Positions 12,055 to 23,551 of a DNA stretch of 64,000 nt are shown piece after piece. Each line of letters starts with the position of its first letter. Position 1 is the stretch's first letter. The DNA comes from Cycas panzhihuaensis (lineage: Eukaryota > Cycadophyta). The DNA lies in contig CM041465.1 in NCBI GenBank assembly GCA_023213395.1, forward strand, positions 74,965,741-75,029,740, given 5' to 3'. Below the pieces are notes generated by a model, which did no database searches, was not told the origin of the DNA, and worked only from the letters and a program-made list of their open reading frames with translations. A program made the translations under genes and the position numbers.

Positions 12055-12690
12055 TGATTATATCCAAATTTGCTGGAATCAATTTCTTTAATTAGAATAA
12101 GAGGATGAATCTTATTTTTATAGCCAAACAGATGTGGGAATTTGTTGAGGAAAGATTTGATAAACTTAGAGAAAATACCACTTTGGATGATAAAATAGTT
12201 TACAGAGAATGTGTTAAGAAGGACAATGAAGCCTTAGCTCTTATTTTCTATGCTCTAGAAGACTATATATTTCCTAGAGTGAGCAAAGCCACTACATTAA
12301 AGGAAGCTTGGGACACTCTAAAACTGATCTATGAAGGAGTTGTCTTAACCAAGCTTCAATCCCTTGGAAGAAAGTTTAAAAATTTGAAGATATCACCAAG
12401 AGAGACTGTTAATGAATTCATTACTAAGGTCCAAGACCTAATCAACCAGATAAGATCCCTTAGAGAAGTATTAATCAAATAAAGAGTTGTAGAAAGAATA
12501 TTAAGATGTATTAGAGAATTTAAATGATTTGAAATGGTAGCTACAAGTATCAAATTTTCAAAGGACCTAAGTACCCTTAAGATCGAGCAATTGAGTGCCA
12601 TGCTCCTTACTGTAGAAGAGAAGAAAGAAGGACAAGAAACCTTAGAATATGCCTTTGCCACAAAGGCAAGATTTAAGCAAAGTAACTAAG
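12055..12690 (+). pseudogene. Ty1-copia gag (capsid) remnant
   Basis: The plus-strand frame is open for 126 codons (12105-12482) and continues in the same frame past isolated stops to 12690. It shows the helical copia capsid pattern: a FxGxNFxxW-like start, EAWDTLKLIYEG (UBN2/gag-polypeptide type), then IREF and ALLSxMLLxxEEKK-like segments. Downstream (12700-13130) a Gly/Arg/Asn-rich tail and a ruined zinc knuckle follow. The capsid packages element RNA in virus-like particles. The start codon is uncertain; ATG 12105 is internal to the conserved region, so the true start lies upstream. Same family as the minus-strand gag at 5.5-6.1 kb. Confidence 0.85.
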
Positions 12691-13194
12691 GACAAAGTTT
12701 TAGGGGGAGGGATCCATTCCCTAGAAGAGGAGAAAGGAATCAACAATCATATCAAGAATCAAAACCTAGGAATCAAAGGACATATTAAGAGTCCAATCCT
12801 AGATATCAATAATTAAGGTAATAATATCAAGAACCTCCCTCAAAGATACCAACCACCAAATCTAAGGTACCAAGGGAGGAATAACTTCAACAATAAAGGT
12901 AGAATGCAAGAACAAAATCATTATTGCCATGGATATAATCATTTTCAAGGATAAGAAAGTTATCTAACTCAAAATCAATGCTTTTAAGGACTAAATCATA
13001 TGGGTTGCCAAGGGTAAAATCAAACCCCATCTTTTGAAAGAGGTAGATCAACCTCTAGAGGTAGACGATCCTCTAGAAGTAGAAGCCATAGTCAAAGGAA
13101 TAAAGAACTAATACAATGCTTATAGTACCACAAAATTGGATATATAGAAGACCATTATTTTTTTAAAAATGCAAACCAGTAAAAAGGAAGTGCA

Positions 13195-13810
13195 AATAAC
13201 ATAACTAAAAGTATAGAAAATGATAGACTTTTCTTATCAAGTCTTATAGCCAATGAAGAAGAAGATAGCTTCTATATAGATTCAGGATGCTCAACTCATA
13301 TGATGCATAAGGAGGAAATCTTTAAAACTATTGATAGAACCAAAAGATAGTTGATCATGTTTGGAGACAACACTTTACATTAGTCAACTGGTAAAGGCAA
13401 TATTACCATCACCATAGAATTAAGACAATCTAGGTATATTGATGATGTACTATAGATACTTGCCTTGAAAAAGAACTTGCTTTCGGTAGGACAAATAATG
13501 GAACATGATTATAAGGTCATCTTCAATAATAAAAAATACATAATCAAAGACAAAAGTATGAACAAAGCCATTATAGCCAAGGGACAAGTAACTAGTGATC
13601 AACTATTTAAGCTAGTTATTCCTCTAATAGATATCTATGCATTAAAAGCCTCTACTAAAGTTGGAAGTGACACATGGCATAAACGATTTGGCCATTTAAG
13701 TTATAGTAGCTTAGCCGTAATGAAAAGAATGGAGATGGTTGAATGTTTACCTATCATTAGAGGAGATAAAGAAATATATGAAGGGTGTCTACTTGGAAAG
13801 TAGCATAGAG
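13195..13810 (+). pseudogene. Copia protease and GAG-pre-integrase segment
   Basis: The aspartic protease core is still legible as FYIDSGCSTHM near 13270, with the catalytic D-S-G present. An open frame at 13465-13803 follows, starting KKNLLSVGQ and ending in the pre-integrase zinc finger region WHKRFGHLSYSSL near 13675, with C at the end (EGCLLGK) from the HHCC motif. The protease cuts the polyprotein; the pre-integrase domain binds near the DNA ends. Three stops lie between the protease core and the open frame. Confidence 0.88.
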
Positions 13811-14750
13811 AGAGCTTTCTAGATAACAATTATAGAGCATAGGGTCCCCTCCAATTAGTATACATAGATTTTTGTGGTCCTATAGATGTATCCTCATTTG
13901 GAAGAGCTAAATATTTGATGATGTTCATTGATGACTTTACAAAAAAAACTTGGGTATATTTTTTAAAGTTTAAATTACATACTTATCAATGCTTTATTGA
14001 CTTCAAATCTTTTATGAAAAAATAAAGTGGATATAAAATCCTCTCCCTTAGATCAGACAAGGGGGGGAATTCACTTCAAATGAATTCAAATATTTTTGTA
14101 TCCATAATGGCCTAAGGCAATAATATACTAATCCATATACTCCATAACAAAATGGAATAGCTGAAAGAAAGAATAAGACCATTGTTGAGATGGAAAGGTG
14201 TATGCTTAAGGACAAGTAACTTGGGCATGAATTTTAGGTGAAAGTTATACACATAATCGTTTATCTATTAAATAGGTGTACCACTAAGGCCCTTATGTGG
14301 GTTACACTAGAAAAAGCTTAGACAAGACAGAAGCCAAGTATTCACCACTTGAGAATCTTTGGTCGTCTAGCATTTGCTCATATACTTGAGCAAAAGAGAA
14401 CCAAACCGGATAATAAATATACTAAATACATATTTATAGGATATTGTGATTCAACTAGATCCTATAAATTATTTGACCCCAAGGAAAAGAAGATAATCAT
14501 GAGTAGAGATATTATCTTCAAAGAGGACGATTATTATAAAGTAGAAGTTGAAAAGGACAAAGGGAAGTATATCATGGTAGAAGTTGAAAAAGACAAAGGG
14601 AAGAATATCATGGTAGAGTTTGATTCACGTCCTACATTGATAAATGTACCATTAAATGTGCCAACACAATATGGGTCAAGTCCTAATGAGGTTAGACCTT
14701 CCTCATTCAGTCACAATGTTCCAAAGTGGGTACAAAGACAATATGACTGA
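13811..14750 (+). pseudogene. Copia integrase catalytic core and C-terminal region
   Basis: The DDE core is recognisable: first Asp in YIDFCGPID (about 13862), second in LRSDKG (about 14050) and Glu in GIAERKN (about 14160), with frameshifts and stops between them. An open frame at 14349-14750 carries the C-terminal segment with IFIGYCDSTRSYKLFDP, typical of copia just before RT. It also contains a 36-bp tandem duplication. Integrase inserts the element cDNA into the host chromosome. Not functional. Confidence 0.87.
14541..14612 (+). repeat. 36-bp in-frame tandem duplication in integrase C-terminus
   Basis: Units 14541-14576 and 14577-14612 each encode VEVEKDKGKxIM and differ at only two bases. 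Because the period is 12 codons and the frame stays open, this duplication may have existed while the protein was expressed. Confidence 0.93.
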
Positions 14751-14874
14751 GTGAATATGCTTAATAACAATTTTGAAAGAGATCCATACACTCCAATAGG
14801 GTCAACTTTGCTTTAATGAGCCAAGTCATGGACTCATATGAGCCTCATACCTTTGAAGAGGCCAATACTAAATA

Positions 14875-15835
14875 GGAATGGTAAAATATAATGCAGGAGG
14901 TATGCAATGCTTTAGTCAAGAATGACACATGGGAACTAGTTAACCTTCTTCTAAATAAATCAACAATTATCACCAAATGGATTTACAAAACAAAATTAAG
15001 ATATGATGGATCTATTGATGAGAACAAAGCATGGCTAGTAGCTAAAGGATATGCTCAAATTGAAGGAATCAACTATAATGAAACATTTGTTCCTGTAACT
15101 CAAATAGAGATAATACGTCTTATGTTGAGTTTTGTTACATAAAATAGATGGACTATCCAACAAATGAAGTGCCTTCCTAAATGGATATATAGAAGAGAAG
15201 ATCTATATCCAACAACCATAAGGCTTTGAAGTTAAGGGGGAGGAAAACAAGGTATACAAACTCAAGGAATCCTTGTATGGATTAAAATAAGCACCTAGAG
15301 CTTGGTACTCTAGGATAGACAAATATTTTAGAGACAAAGGGTTCAAACAAAGTCAATTAGATCCTAACTTTTATATAAAGATTGAAGGAGACTCAATACT
15401 TATTATGCGACTATATGTTGATGATTTAGTCTACACAGGAAATGACTCTCAATTATTATAAAAATTTAAAGATGACATATGCAAAGAGTTCAAGATGGCT
15501 GATTTGGGCCTTATACATTACTTCCTAAGTTTGGAGGTATGGCAAGACAAAAATGGAATTTTTATATCTCAAAGGAAATATACACTAGATTTTCTTTAAA
15601 AGTTTAAGATGAATGATTGCAAGGCATTGACTATACCAATATAAATTAGAATAAAGCTATCCAAGCTCGATGATTCTGCATTAGTTAATCCTACACTTTA
15701 TAGGCAGCTGATTGATAGTTTAATCTACCTAATGTCAACTTGTCTTGATATTTTGCATTCAATAAGCATGGTATCTAGGTTTATACAAGAACCTAAGGTA
15801 ACACATTAACATACAACAAAGAGAATACTTCATTA
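14875..15835 (+). pseudogene. Copia reverse transcriptase
   Basis: RVT_2-type reverse transcriptase. In order: NDTWELV and TKWIYKTK at the start (14920-15000), LVAKGYAQ with FVPVTQ (about 15030-15110), then a broken stretch with a LYGLK-like motif near 15280, and the catalytic LYVDDLVYTGND near 15410, where both Asp are present. The thumb continues to the MSTCLDI and SRFIQEP segments near 15740-15790. Stops occur at 15140, 15288, 15463 and later. It would copy element RNA into cDNA. It is continuous with the RNase H entry. Confidence 0.9.
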
Positions 15836-16366
15836 CCTAAAAGGTATAATTAGTTATGGATTACATTATAAGTCCTAAATAAATTTCAGGTCAATTGGTT
15901 ACATAGATTTAAACTAGGTAGGTTGTATTGATGATAAGAAATCCATATCTGCTTATACTTTTAGCATGGGATTAACATCAATTGTTTGGAGTACCAAGAA
16001 ATAAAACATAATATCCCTACAAAAGTAGAATATAAAGTAGTAATAACAAGAGCATGTAAAATAGTTTAGCTATGTTAGTTACTCTAAGACTTACAAATAA
16101 AACATGACAGACCTATACACATGATGTGTGACAATTAAAGTACAATTTAAATGACATGTAATATAGTGTTTCATAGATGAACGAAGCATATTGAAACATA
16201 ATATCAATTTATCAGGGAGTTAGTACAAGCAGGCAAGATTGAATTGGTTTATTACATCACAGATGAACAGGTGACATATATCTTTACTAAGGCTCTTGGA
16301 AGAATCAAGTTTCATATGTTTAGAGAAAACCTTGAAGTCATTCCTAATGAATATTATAGGGGAGAA
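15836..16366 (+). pseudogene. Copia RNase H and polypurine tract
   Basis: Colinear with 8946-9489. The terminal helices KHIE, FIRELVQAGKIELVYY and FTKALGRIKFH are clear; the catalytic first strand is more damaged. The segment ends in a polypurine tract (TAGGGGAGAA, 16357-16366) immediately before LTR C, the expected order for a complete copia unit. Confidence 0.87.
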
Positions 16367-16638
16367 TGATGGAATAATAATCATTAGGACAATGTGGTGA
16401 CATTGGGAGGCATAGAGTTGATTCTATCCACCCTAGCTGACCCACTACCCAAATATTTCAATGGTGTTTATTAATACAAAGTGTTGGTAGATGTTGAGGT
16501 AACTCGATGACCTGACTACTTAAATGAGCCTCATGGCCCAAAGGTGTTTCTCAATACTTTCAATTTTATATGAAAAATTTTGTTTATTTTGTAATGTATA
16601 CCTTATAATCTCAATTTTGTTATGCTCTTGAGCTAACG
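16367..16638 (+). mobile_element. Copia array, LTR C (right)
   Basis: Starts TGATGGAATAATAATC directly after the polypurine tract and ends near GAGCTAACG. It matches LTRs A and B throughout. The complete unit is B to C (9490-16638, about 7.1 kb). No convincing target-site duplication was found at the outer ends of the array (TTGGT on the left, GTAAG-like on the right). Confidence 0.85.
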
Positions 16639-16828
16639 TAAGTGATCTAATTTTTCTTATAATATGCATTGGCCTTATATAGATATATCACCTTATTATC
16701 ATCCAATCATATTTTACAATTACATTAACCAATTAGATCTTGCATGTGAAAATCTTTCATATCAACCAATAACTACTTAACCAATAATTAAACATTATAT
16801 TAATACCTATGAAATTCATATTCTAACA
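16639..16828 (-). mobile_element. Element X, 3' LTR, part 2
   Basis: The end AATTAAACATTATATTAAT...ATTCTAACA matches 20814-20857 at the end of X's right LTR. The first 100 or so bases have no counterpart there, so the right LTR carries a deletion. Directly after 16828 comes CCCCCATTT, which on the minus strand is a polypurine tract (AAATGGGGG) followed by TGTTAGAATATG, the expected 3' LTR start of a minus-strand element. Confidence 0.72.
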
Positions 16829-19339
16829 CCCCCATTTAATGTTTAATTTATGGAATTCTTTAATGTCTTCATTTTTATGTTGAATCTTCATGCTAGATAA
16901 CCTATTCATCATGTGTCTTGTATCACCTATACATATCAATCATCAAACATATCTTCACCAAACTTCTCTCTTGTAATCAAATATCATCATGTTATATCTC
17001 ATATCTCACCACCTATAAATCAACATTAATTAAACATGACTTATAACTTATTAAAATATATGAAGTTTCTTGATAATAACTTCATATCTTCTACCTGTAA
17101 GTTGCAAAACAAACTCATCAACCTTATCAATAATCAAATTTAGTGATGTACATATAAAACAGTAACCATCTACCAAAACACATGGGTAACCAACCATTAT
17201 AATCATTAATTATCTAGAATATATTTATTATATGTGGTTCATCAATTTTATAAATAAAAGAATAGCATAATATGATTAGATAAATGTTGTAATAAGAGTA
17301 ACTAGCAAAGCTTATTTTGCCTCTTATCCTATAAGATATGAAAAACTCATGTGATACCTTCATTCACGATTCTACACAAAATAACCCTTACAATATTTTT
17401 AAATAATCAATCTCTCATAAATTCTCAAACCAACTAATTTTGGGAATAAGGTGTACTACCTAGCTTTTTAAATTCATTGTCATAAGGTGACATGTATAAT
17501 GTGTTCCATAACTCTTGTCATATATAACCATTAGATTTTTAATTGAAAACACATATCAATTGGACTCTTCAACAATTGAATTTGGTTTTATAAATAACTT
17601 GTAATAATTATTACTAATTTCAATAACTAATCAAACTTATGAGATTTTTTCATGTCCCATATCAGGTAGGTAACTCAATAATCACCTAACAAATTTGAAT
17701 CAAATATCAAGTGGTGTTATTTTATCTATCATTTAACATTCCTTCAAACACTAAAATAATTAGGTGATGTGTCCATCATGCAACCACATCGTGCATTAAA
17801 CCAAATGATTATTCATCATTTCATCAACTTGTGTAAAATTCATTTTATTAGTGGTAGCTACAACACTTCATCAAATATTTCCATATATTAGGGGGATTAA
17901 TATTATTATGTCCAACACATATCTGTTTATCAACCAAGTTTTTAAGTACTTTGTTTTGAAATTTTGAGCCATAAATATATGAAAAATGAGGCTTAATGTA
18001 TTTTTATTGTCATTTTTCAACCAACATGTGCCTATAATCATCATCATACATCCATTTTTATCAACATAGACTCAATAACCTTTAAAAATTAAAAAAACCA
18101 ATGCCAAATCATGTAAAATACACCTTATATTATGCAAAAAATTAATTATAAAGCTTTATCAATTAAAATATTAATTATATGAGCCTTGAAATTTGCCTTC
18201 CAACTAATCATTTTGACTATCTATGAGTCGTTTTTTAAAGGTGATTGACAACACTCAATTTTTTCTCCATATGCAAAAGTTATGTTGAAAAGTCTGTCAG
18301 TATACTATCAAAAAACATGGTGAGGTTAAAAAATGGTTTAAGCACCTCATGAAATTGGCCCTTCATTGTATTGCATGAACATGTGATTATCTAGTTTGCA
18401 TCCAAGGGGCTTGGGTAGACTTCAAAGCAAAATCTAGTTGAGTTAAATGTAAATAAAACATTGTAAGAAATAACCAAACATACAAAAATTCCATTATTGA
18501 ATAATGAATTAGGGTTTTGCCTTTCATATTATATTTGGGTAATTTTTTGAGATTTTATGCTATAATTTTGTTTAATCAACAAATCTATGGACTCCTTAGA
18601 CATCTACAAGCAAATCTTCCACTTCATATTTGTGTTCTCATTCATAGATTTACATTTTTATTTTGAGGAATCTATTATTCTTCATAGTTTCCTCTATCTA
18701 TGTAAGACAAATTTGACTTTCTTTATGGGCATCATCCATATCATTTATCCATGAGATGCCTCAATAGTTTCCTATAACAATCCACAATAAGCTTTCCCTT
18801 TTATAATGCTAGAATCTCCACTTATCATGCAATGGATATTGGCGTAACTCATTCAATAATAATAGGAACATCTTTAGATCTCAATGAATTGATCCCAACT
18901 CAAAATATCATAACTACAAAGGCAATAAGTATCATAGCTCTGATATAAATCAAATAGATGGTTGCACACAAATATATTTTATTACTATTAGGCACATATT
19001 TTATATTTGGCCATGCAAAAATGCAACCACAGGTTTGTAGAATATGGTGACTATATCAGAGATAATTATAGTGTAAAGGTAAGTTTATGGTAGGGATAGG
19101 CAAGTTTGAAATATTGGAAGACAATCGCTACCCTTAGTTCTGAGAATGACATAGTTGCATATGCCCCATGATGAAATTCTTCTCATAGAAGATGGAATAG
19201 GTCTATGTGTATTGCAAATTATTTGGAGCTTAGATGCTTGCAGAGGCACTCCTTTAATCATTGTAGAAGTAAATTATTTGTTGTTCGATGTTGAGTGCCT
19301 TATGATTTAGCATTCCATTCTCATTTTTGTAACTCAATA

Positions 19340-19590
19340 TTATAGAGTGATCAATCCTACTTAGGTGATTCTTTTATGGATAAACTTCATAAATATGCAT
19401 GCTTGATATACATGCACCACATGCATACGATAAATGTTTATATTAATTTAATAAGTAAATAATATTACCTATTAATTTAAATGTTCAACTCTTTGACTTC
19501 ATATGTGGCTCTCTTCATCACTTTCAACACACCCTAGTTGTGGTCACATCTCATCAACATAACTTGGTTTTTGGTTCATTAATTAGTCAT
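19340..19590. repeat. Diverged direct repeat inside X, copy 1
   Basis: Shares ordered blocks with 20055-20290: GATCAATCCT(A/G)C, the GGATAAACTTCAT / GATGCTTTATCA segment, AATAATATTAC / AACAATATTACTTG, and ATATGTGGCTCTCTTCAT / ATATATGACTCTTCAT. Spacing is conserved over roughly 250 bases. Confidence 0.6.
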
Positions 19591-20054
19591 AAGGGGGCAC
19601 TTATAACCTGACCAAATGGTGATTATCAATGGGACAACTGTTGTGACTCCTTGACAATTCTAGCATTTAGCAACTTATTATTAGCATCACATATCATCTA
19701 ATTTTCAAACCCTCATATGTGCTAAAATATCAAAATTTTCATGTTAAATATGTGTTTCAATAAGAAAATAGTTGCCTTAAACCCTTATCAACCATTATAC
19801 ATTACTTGTCAAATTTTCTTATAAATGTAATCACTTGCAAAACTCTTGTAAAGCTTAGGATCTCACCCATTATCGATCATTGTAACAAATCAACATATCT
19901 TAAATCTCAATGCTAAATACTTGCCAATGGGCTTCCTTCTTGCCACTCAAAGCATACCGTAATGTTTGCCTTCAAATTATTGTAGATTAACACTACTATA
20001 GACCTACTATTATTTCTCACTTGTTAATAGAGCACCAATTAACATTTTACTCTG

Positions 20055-20290
20055 ATAGGATGATCAATCCTGCATGGGTAATCATCTTATAGATGCTTTA
20101 TCAAACATCTACATGTTCTAAAATATAGGGCTATGTGTGTATAAATGTCTATGATAAATAAATAAATGAACAATATTACTTGTCAGTTGCATGTCAATCT
20201 TCACCATATATATGACTCTTCATGCAGCTCCTTTTAACTTTAACAGACCCCTATTATATGACAATAACATAACTCAGTTTTTCTCTTATC
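20055..20290. repeat. Diverged direct repeat inside X, copy 2
   Basis: Partner of 19340-19590, about 0.7 kb downstream in the same orientation. Could be eroded LTRs of a small element nested in X or an old segmental duplication. Confidence 0.6.
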
Positions 20291-20514
20291 AAATCTTATC
20301 CATATTGGCTCTTGATACCATCTCATACTAGATTTTGTTACTAGCTCATACTAGCTTGATACTAACTCAATACTAACTTATATAGTGCATGCATAGATCA
20401 TTTTTAGATGATAAATATTATCACCATGTATGTGTAGTCATCAATATTCTACTTCTTACTTTTATTAGGCAACCCTATCTTTTCAAAACCTCTTTACTTA
20501 TGCTTAAAACTTCG

Positions 20515-20526
20515 ACTTTAATACCA
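20515..20526 (-). other. Primer-binding site of element X
   Basis: Read on the minus strand: TGGTATTAAAGT, matching TGGTATCAGAGC at 9 of 12 positions, directly next to the inner end of X's right (5') LTR. Together with the PPT at 16829 it fixes X as minus-strand. Confidence 0.65.
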
Positions 20527-20857
20527 TGTTAAAATTCATGATGTGACTTATATAGAAGGTAGGGTACCATGCTAAAGTTTGTTGCATAAGATAATAACTT
20601 AATGCAATAAAGGAGGAAATGTAATCGCATGATCAATTGAGCATATAATGAATGTGATAAATGAATAAGGATAAGGAAAAATATTCAATAATGCAAATAC
20701 CATATGTGGCACAATGTTTAATATGGAAAAACCATGAATGGGAAAAATGGTCTTCAAATCTATATGAGATCTCATATTAATGAATGATAATCAATAATTC
20801 TTATGGTCATCATTAATTAAACATTATATTAATATATGTGAAATTTATATTCCAACA
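20527..20857 (-). mobile_element. Element X, 5' LTR (331 bp)
   Basis: Starts TGTTAAAATTC and ends TTCCAACA on the plus strand, with TG...CA ends. It matches the two halves of the left LTR (8170-8481 and 16639-16828). The next five bases, TGAAT, pair with TGAAC at 8165-8169, and the gypsy RT frame resumes immediately after. Confidence 0.78.
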
Positions 20858-21420
20858 TGAATAAACTTTGAAGAATGTTATAGGATAAGAAATATATTCT
20901 TTTATAGATGGATTTTCAGTCTATATTACTTGAAGATTGCGAAACAAGACTAACATAAGACAACCTTTATAATATAATGGGATTTGTATATATACAAGGT
21001 TATTTCTTTTAGATTGTGTAATACTTTGACTATATTTTAAAGGATTTTTACAATAGTCTTTAAGGAATTTATTCTTCAAATCTATTTAGATGACTTTGTT
21101 TGGGCTCCTTAAATATCATGTAACAAACTTATGACTGACATTGTAAAAATGCCATGAAGTTAAGATTTCCCTCAATCTTGATAAGTGCCAATTCTTAGTT
21201 ATCTTTGGAACATTGTTAGGGCATGTTATTTGTTGTTGAGGACTCCTAACTGACTTGAAAATGATCTAAGTTAGCTTAGACTTAGAACCACTAATGAATC
21301 TGATAATGATTAAATAATTCCTTAGTCATATGGGGTACTATAAGAAATTTATTTAAAAATATAAAGAAATTACTATGCCAATATGGGGCACTATAAGAAA
21401 TTTATTTTAAATTATAAAGA
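20858..21420 (+). pseudogene. Ty3-gypsy reverse transcriptase, continuation after X
   Basis: The sequence around 20900-21060 reads as the gypsy RT palm: a YSFMDGFSGY-like segment, the DxxKTTF-like stretch (ACAACCTTTATAAT), then a YKVxPFGLCNAPATFQR-like segment, all with point substitutions and stops. The YxDD region follows at about 21080 as an eroded FFKSIxMTLF sequence, then a KCHEVKISLNLDKC-like segment (ancestral LRFPLNPDKC type) and the LLGHVI segment. It is the direct continuation of the fragment ending at 8169. Confidence 0.8.
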
Positions 21421-22130
21421 AATTACTATGCCACTATAGAAATTATTAAGAAAATATACTCCATTCATTTGGACCTAGAAGTACTAACAGGCATTCAAAA
21501 TATTGAAAAAAAATTAGTCAACACACATATCCTAAATTAGTCAAAGAATTTTCATGTCCATCTTAGTACTCTAAGTATAGTGACAAAAATAACTTTTGCA
21601 CAACCTGGGAGATGATTAATTGATCATTTAATTGCTTTTGGCAACTAATGATTAACCCAAGTAGAAAATAACTATATAACCATTGCACAAGTTTTAACAT
21701 CAACTATTAGCAAATTTTCTCCAATTTTATAGTAATCACCAAGCCTAGACATATTTAATCAATAAACTAATTTTGCAAGAATGAATGAGTCGGTGGTTAC
21801 AATTATTCTAAGAATTTAATTTCAAATTTTCTTAAAGCCTCACATAGTACATGTAGCCCTCAATCATTTATCATAATCAATACAAAATAAGAACTAGTTG
21901 GGTTTAAGGATGATTTCCTAGATGTAAAATTATATAGAGTTAAAGAAGTTTTAGAGGGATTTAAGGATATTGCAAATTTCTTATAGATATGATCAATACC
22001 GTTAGATTTTTCAACTAAGTAGAAGGTAGATTTAATCTTGAAAGTATTTGAAACTAATTAATTATAGGGTAATTATACTAGTTAGGACTAGATATAACAC
22101 TTTAGCAATATATTCCAAAACACGGGAGAG
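21421..22130 (+). pseudogene. Gypsy RNase H region (heavily eroded)
   Basis: Lies between the RT and integrase remnants where RNase H and the linker belong. Motifs are hard to read; the fragment near 21460-21600 fits the RNase H C-terminal part, but I see no intact catalytic carboxylates. Assignment rests mainly on position. Confidence 0.5.
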
Positions 22131-23300
22131 TAACGATTCTCTAAGAATCCCATAAAAGAGTATCGAGAGGCCATATGGAAAGAGAAACTTTAGTATAAAA
22201 GATACTTGAATTTTAATTCTGATGGTTGATCATGGTTAAGAATTCCCACACTTGGTTGTAAGCTTGTGATGTTTGTCAAAGATGGGTTGACTAGGAAAGG
22301 TAGATCACTTTCATTTAAATTCAATTATTAGAATGATATCATTTGTAAAATTAGAAATTGATTTTGTTAGGCTTATAAGCCTAGCTATGAAAAGGTTTGG
22401 TGCTAGATATATAATTGTAATTAATTATATGACCTTATAGTTTGAGGCAAAAGTGAAAAGATATTGTAATGCATAAACATTAGTCAAATTTTTGTTACAA
22501 TCAATAATCATTTGTTTTGGCTATCCATTAGAGTTGGTGAGTGTTTAATGAACTTATTTTATTAATCAAATAATTAAAAAGTTGAGATAGTTTCATGATT
22601 CAACATTATAAAAGTACTCCATACTATCCTTAATGCAATGGATTGGTCAATAGTTCCAATAAAATCTCATGGAAGGATTTGATAAGAACTTGTAATGTGG
22701 GTGGCTTAGATTAGGTAGATAAACTATATGTAATTTTATGGTCATTTAAAACGACCCATTGGAAATCAATAGGATAATTACCTTTTTAACTTGCTTATGG
22801 TGTTGGAGTGGTTATTTTAATTGAATTCATTGTTCTAAGCTTGAAAGGTGCTACAATCATGAAATGGGATGATCAATAGGATATCTAGTAATGAATGATT
22901 TAATTAATGAAATTAGATGAGATGACTTTATGTAAAGTAGTAATAAAAGATCACCATAACTCATCAGAGAACTTGGCATGATCGATAGATTAAGATAATA
23001 AGATTTAGGGGTGATGATTGTGTCTTACTGTATGAAAATAAATTTAAAGGTAAATTATGGAAGCTGAAAACATGAGTAGGGAATGTACATTCTAGATAAA
23101 TTATTGGCAAATAGGTTAGTAATCTTGTAGATGTTAAGTGATGGGTTGCTAATAGAGAAAGTGAATGACAATTAGTGATTTGGTAGGAGGGGTCTACTCA
23201 TTTTAGAATATTTAGAATTGGGTTATGCATTTATCCACCTAAGAACTTTGGTTCATTAGCTTTGAGATCACCCATCCACTTTCATGTGAATTCACACATG
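22131..23300 (+). pseudogene. Gypsy integrase and C-terminal tail
   Basis: The DDE integrase core is readable at 22350-22900: IDFV followed by GARYIIVINYMT (ancestral first catalytic Asp region), then FGYPLELVSV near 22510, where the second Asp should be but is not intact, then STPYYP-like text with NGLVN near 22620, and VYGVGVVI-like text near 22800. The tail at 22970-23070 reads RHDR and a DCVLLYENKFKGKLWKL segment, the conserved gypsy integrase C-terminal box. Upstream (22240-22290) is CDVCQR-like zinc-finger text. All frames are broken. Confidence 0.78.
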
Positions 23301-23551
23301 CTTCTAAACATCGCATAAAAAAACATTGTTCATAGTTTAAAATTTTAGCTAAAATTATTGATGAAGAAATTTTATATGAACTCTTTAAATTTGCAAAGAT
23401 TTCACATATTAAACTAAGTTGGAATCCATGAAGAAATCTATCCCCAATTACTATAATCATAGTTTTATGCACTTCAATAAGTAACACTTCCTAAACCTAA
23501 GTGGGCTAGCACCATTTCCAACCCTAATGTTAAATTATAAGACCTACCTAC
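23301..23551. other. Spacer between gypsy remnant and element Y
   Basis: No domain seen. Probably the 3' end of the gypsy element. The minus-strand frame at 23239-23487 shows no recognisable similarity. Confidence 0.35.

Larger units (their letters stand above)
16829..20514 (-). other. Internal region of element X; no coding domain recognised
   Basis: About 3.7 kb of AT-rich DNA bounded by PPT and PBS signals. I recognise no gag or pol motif on either strand, so X looks non-autonomous (LARD-like) or too decayed to read. It contains a diverged direct repeat (separate entries) and a second PBS-like GCTCTGATATAAA at about 18930 that could mark another small insertion. Confidence 0.55.

Noticed and set aside
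18925-18960. GCTCTGATATAAA as the PBS of another LTR element
   Set aside because: The last bases are wrong, and no LTR pair could be seen on either side; mentioned only as a possibility.
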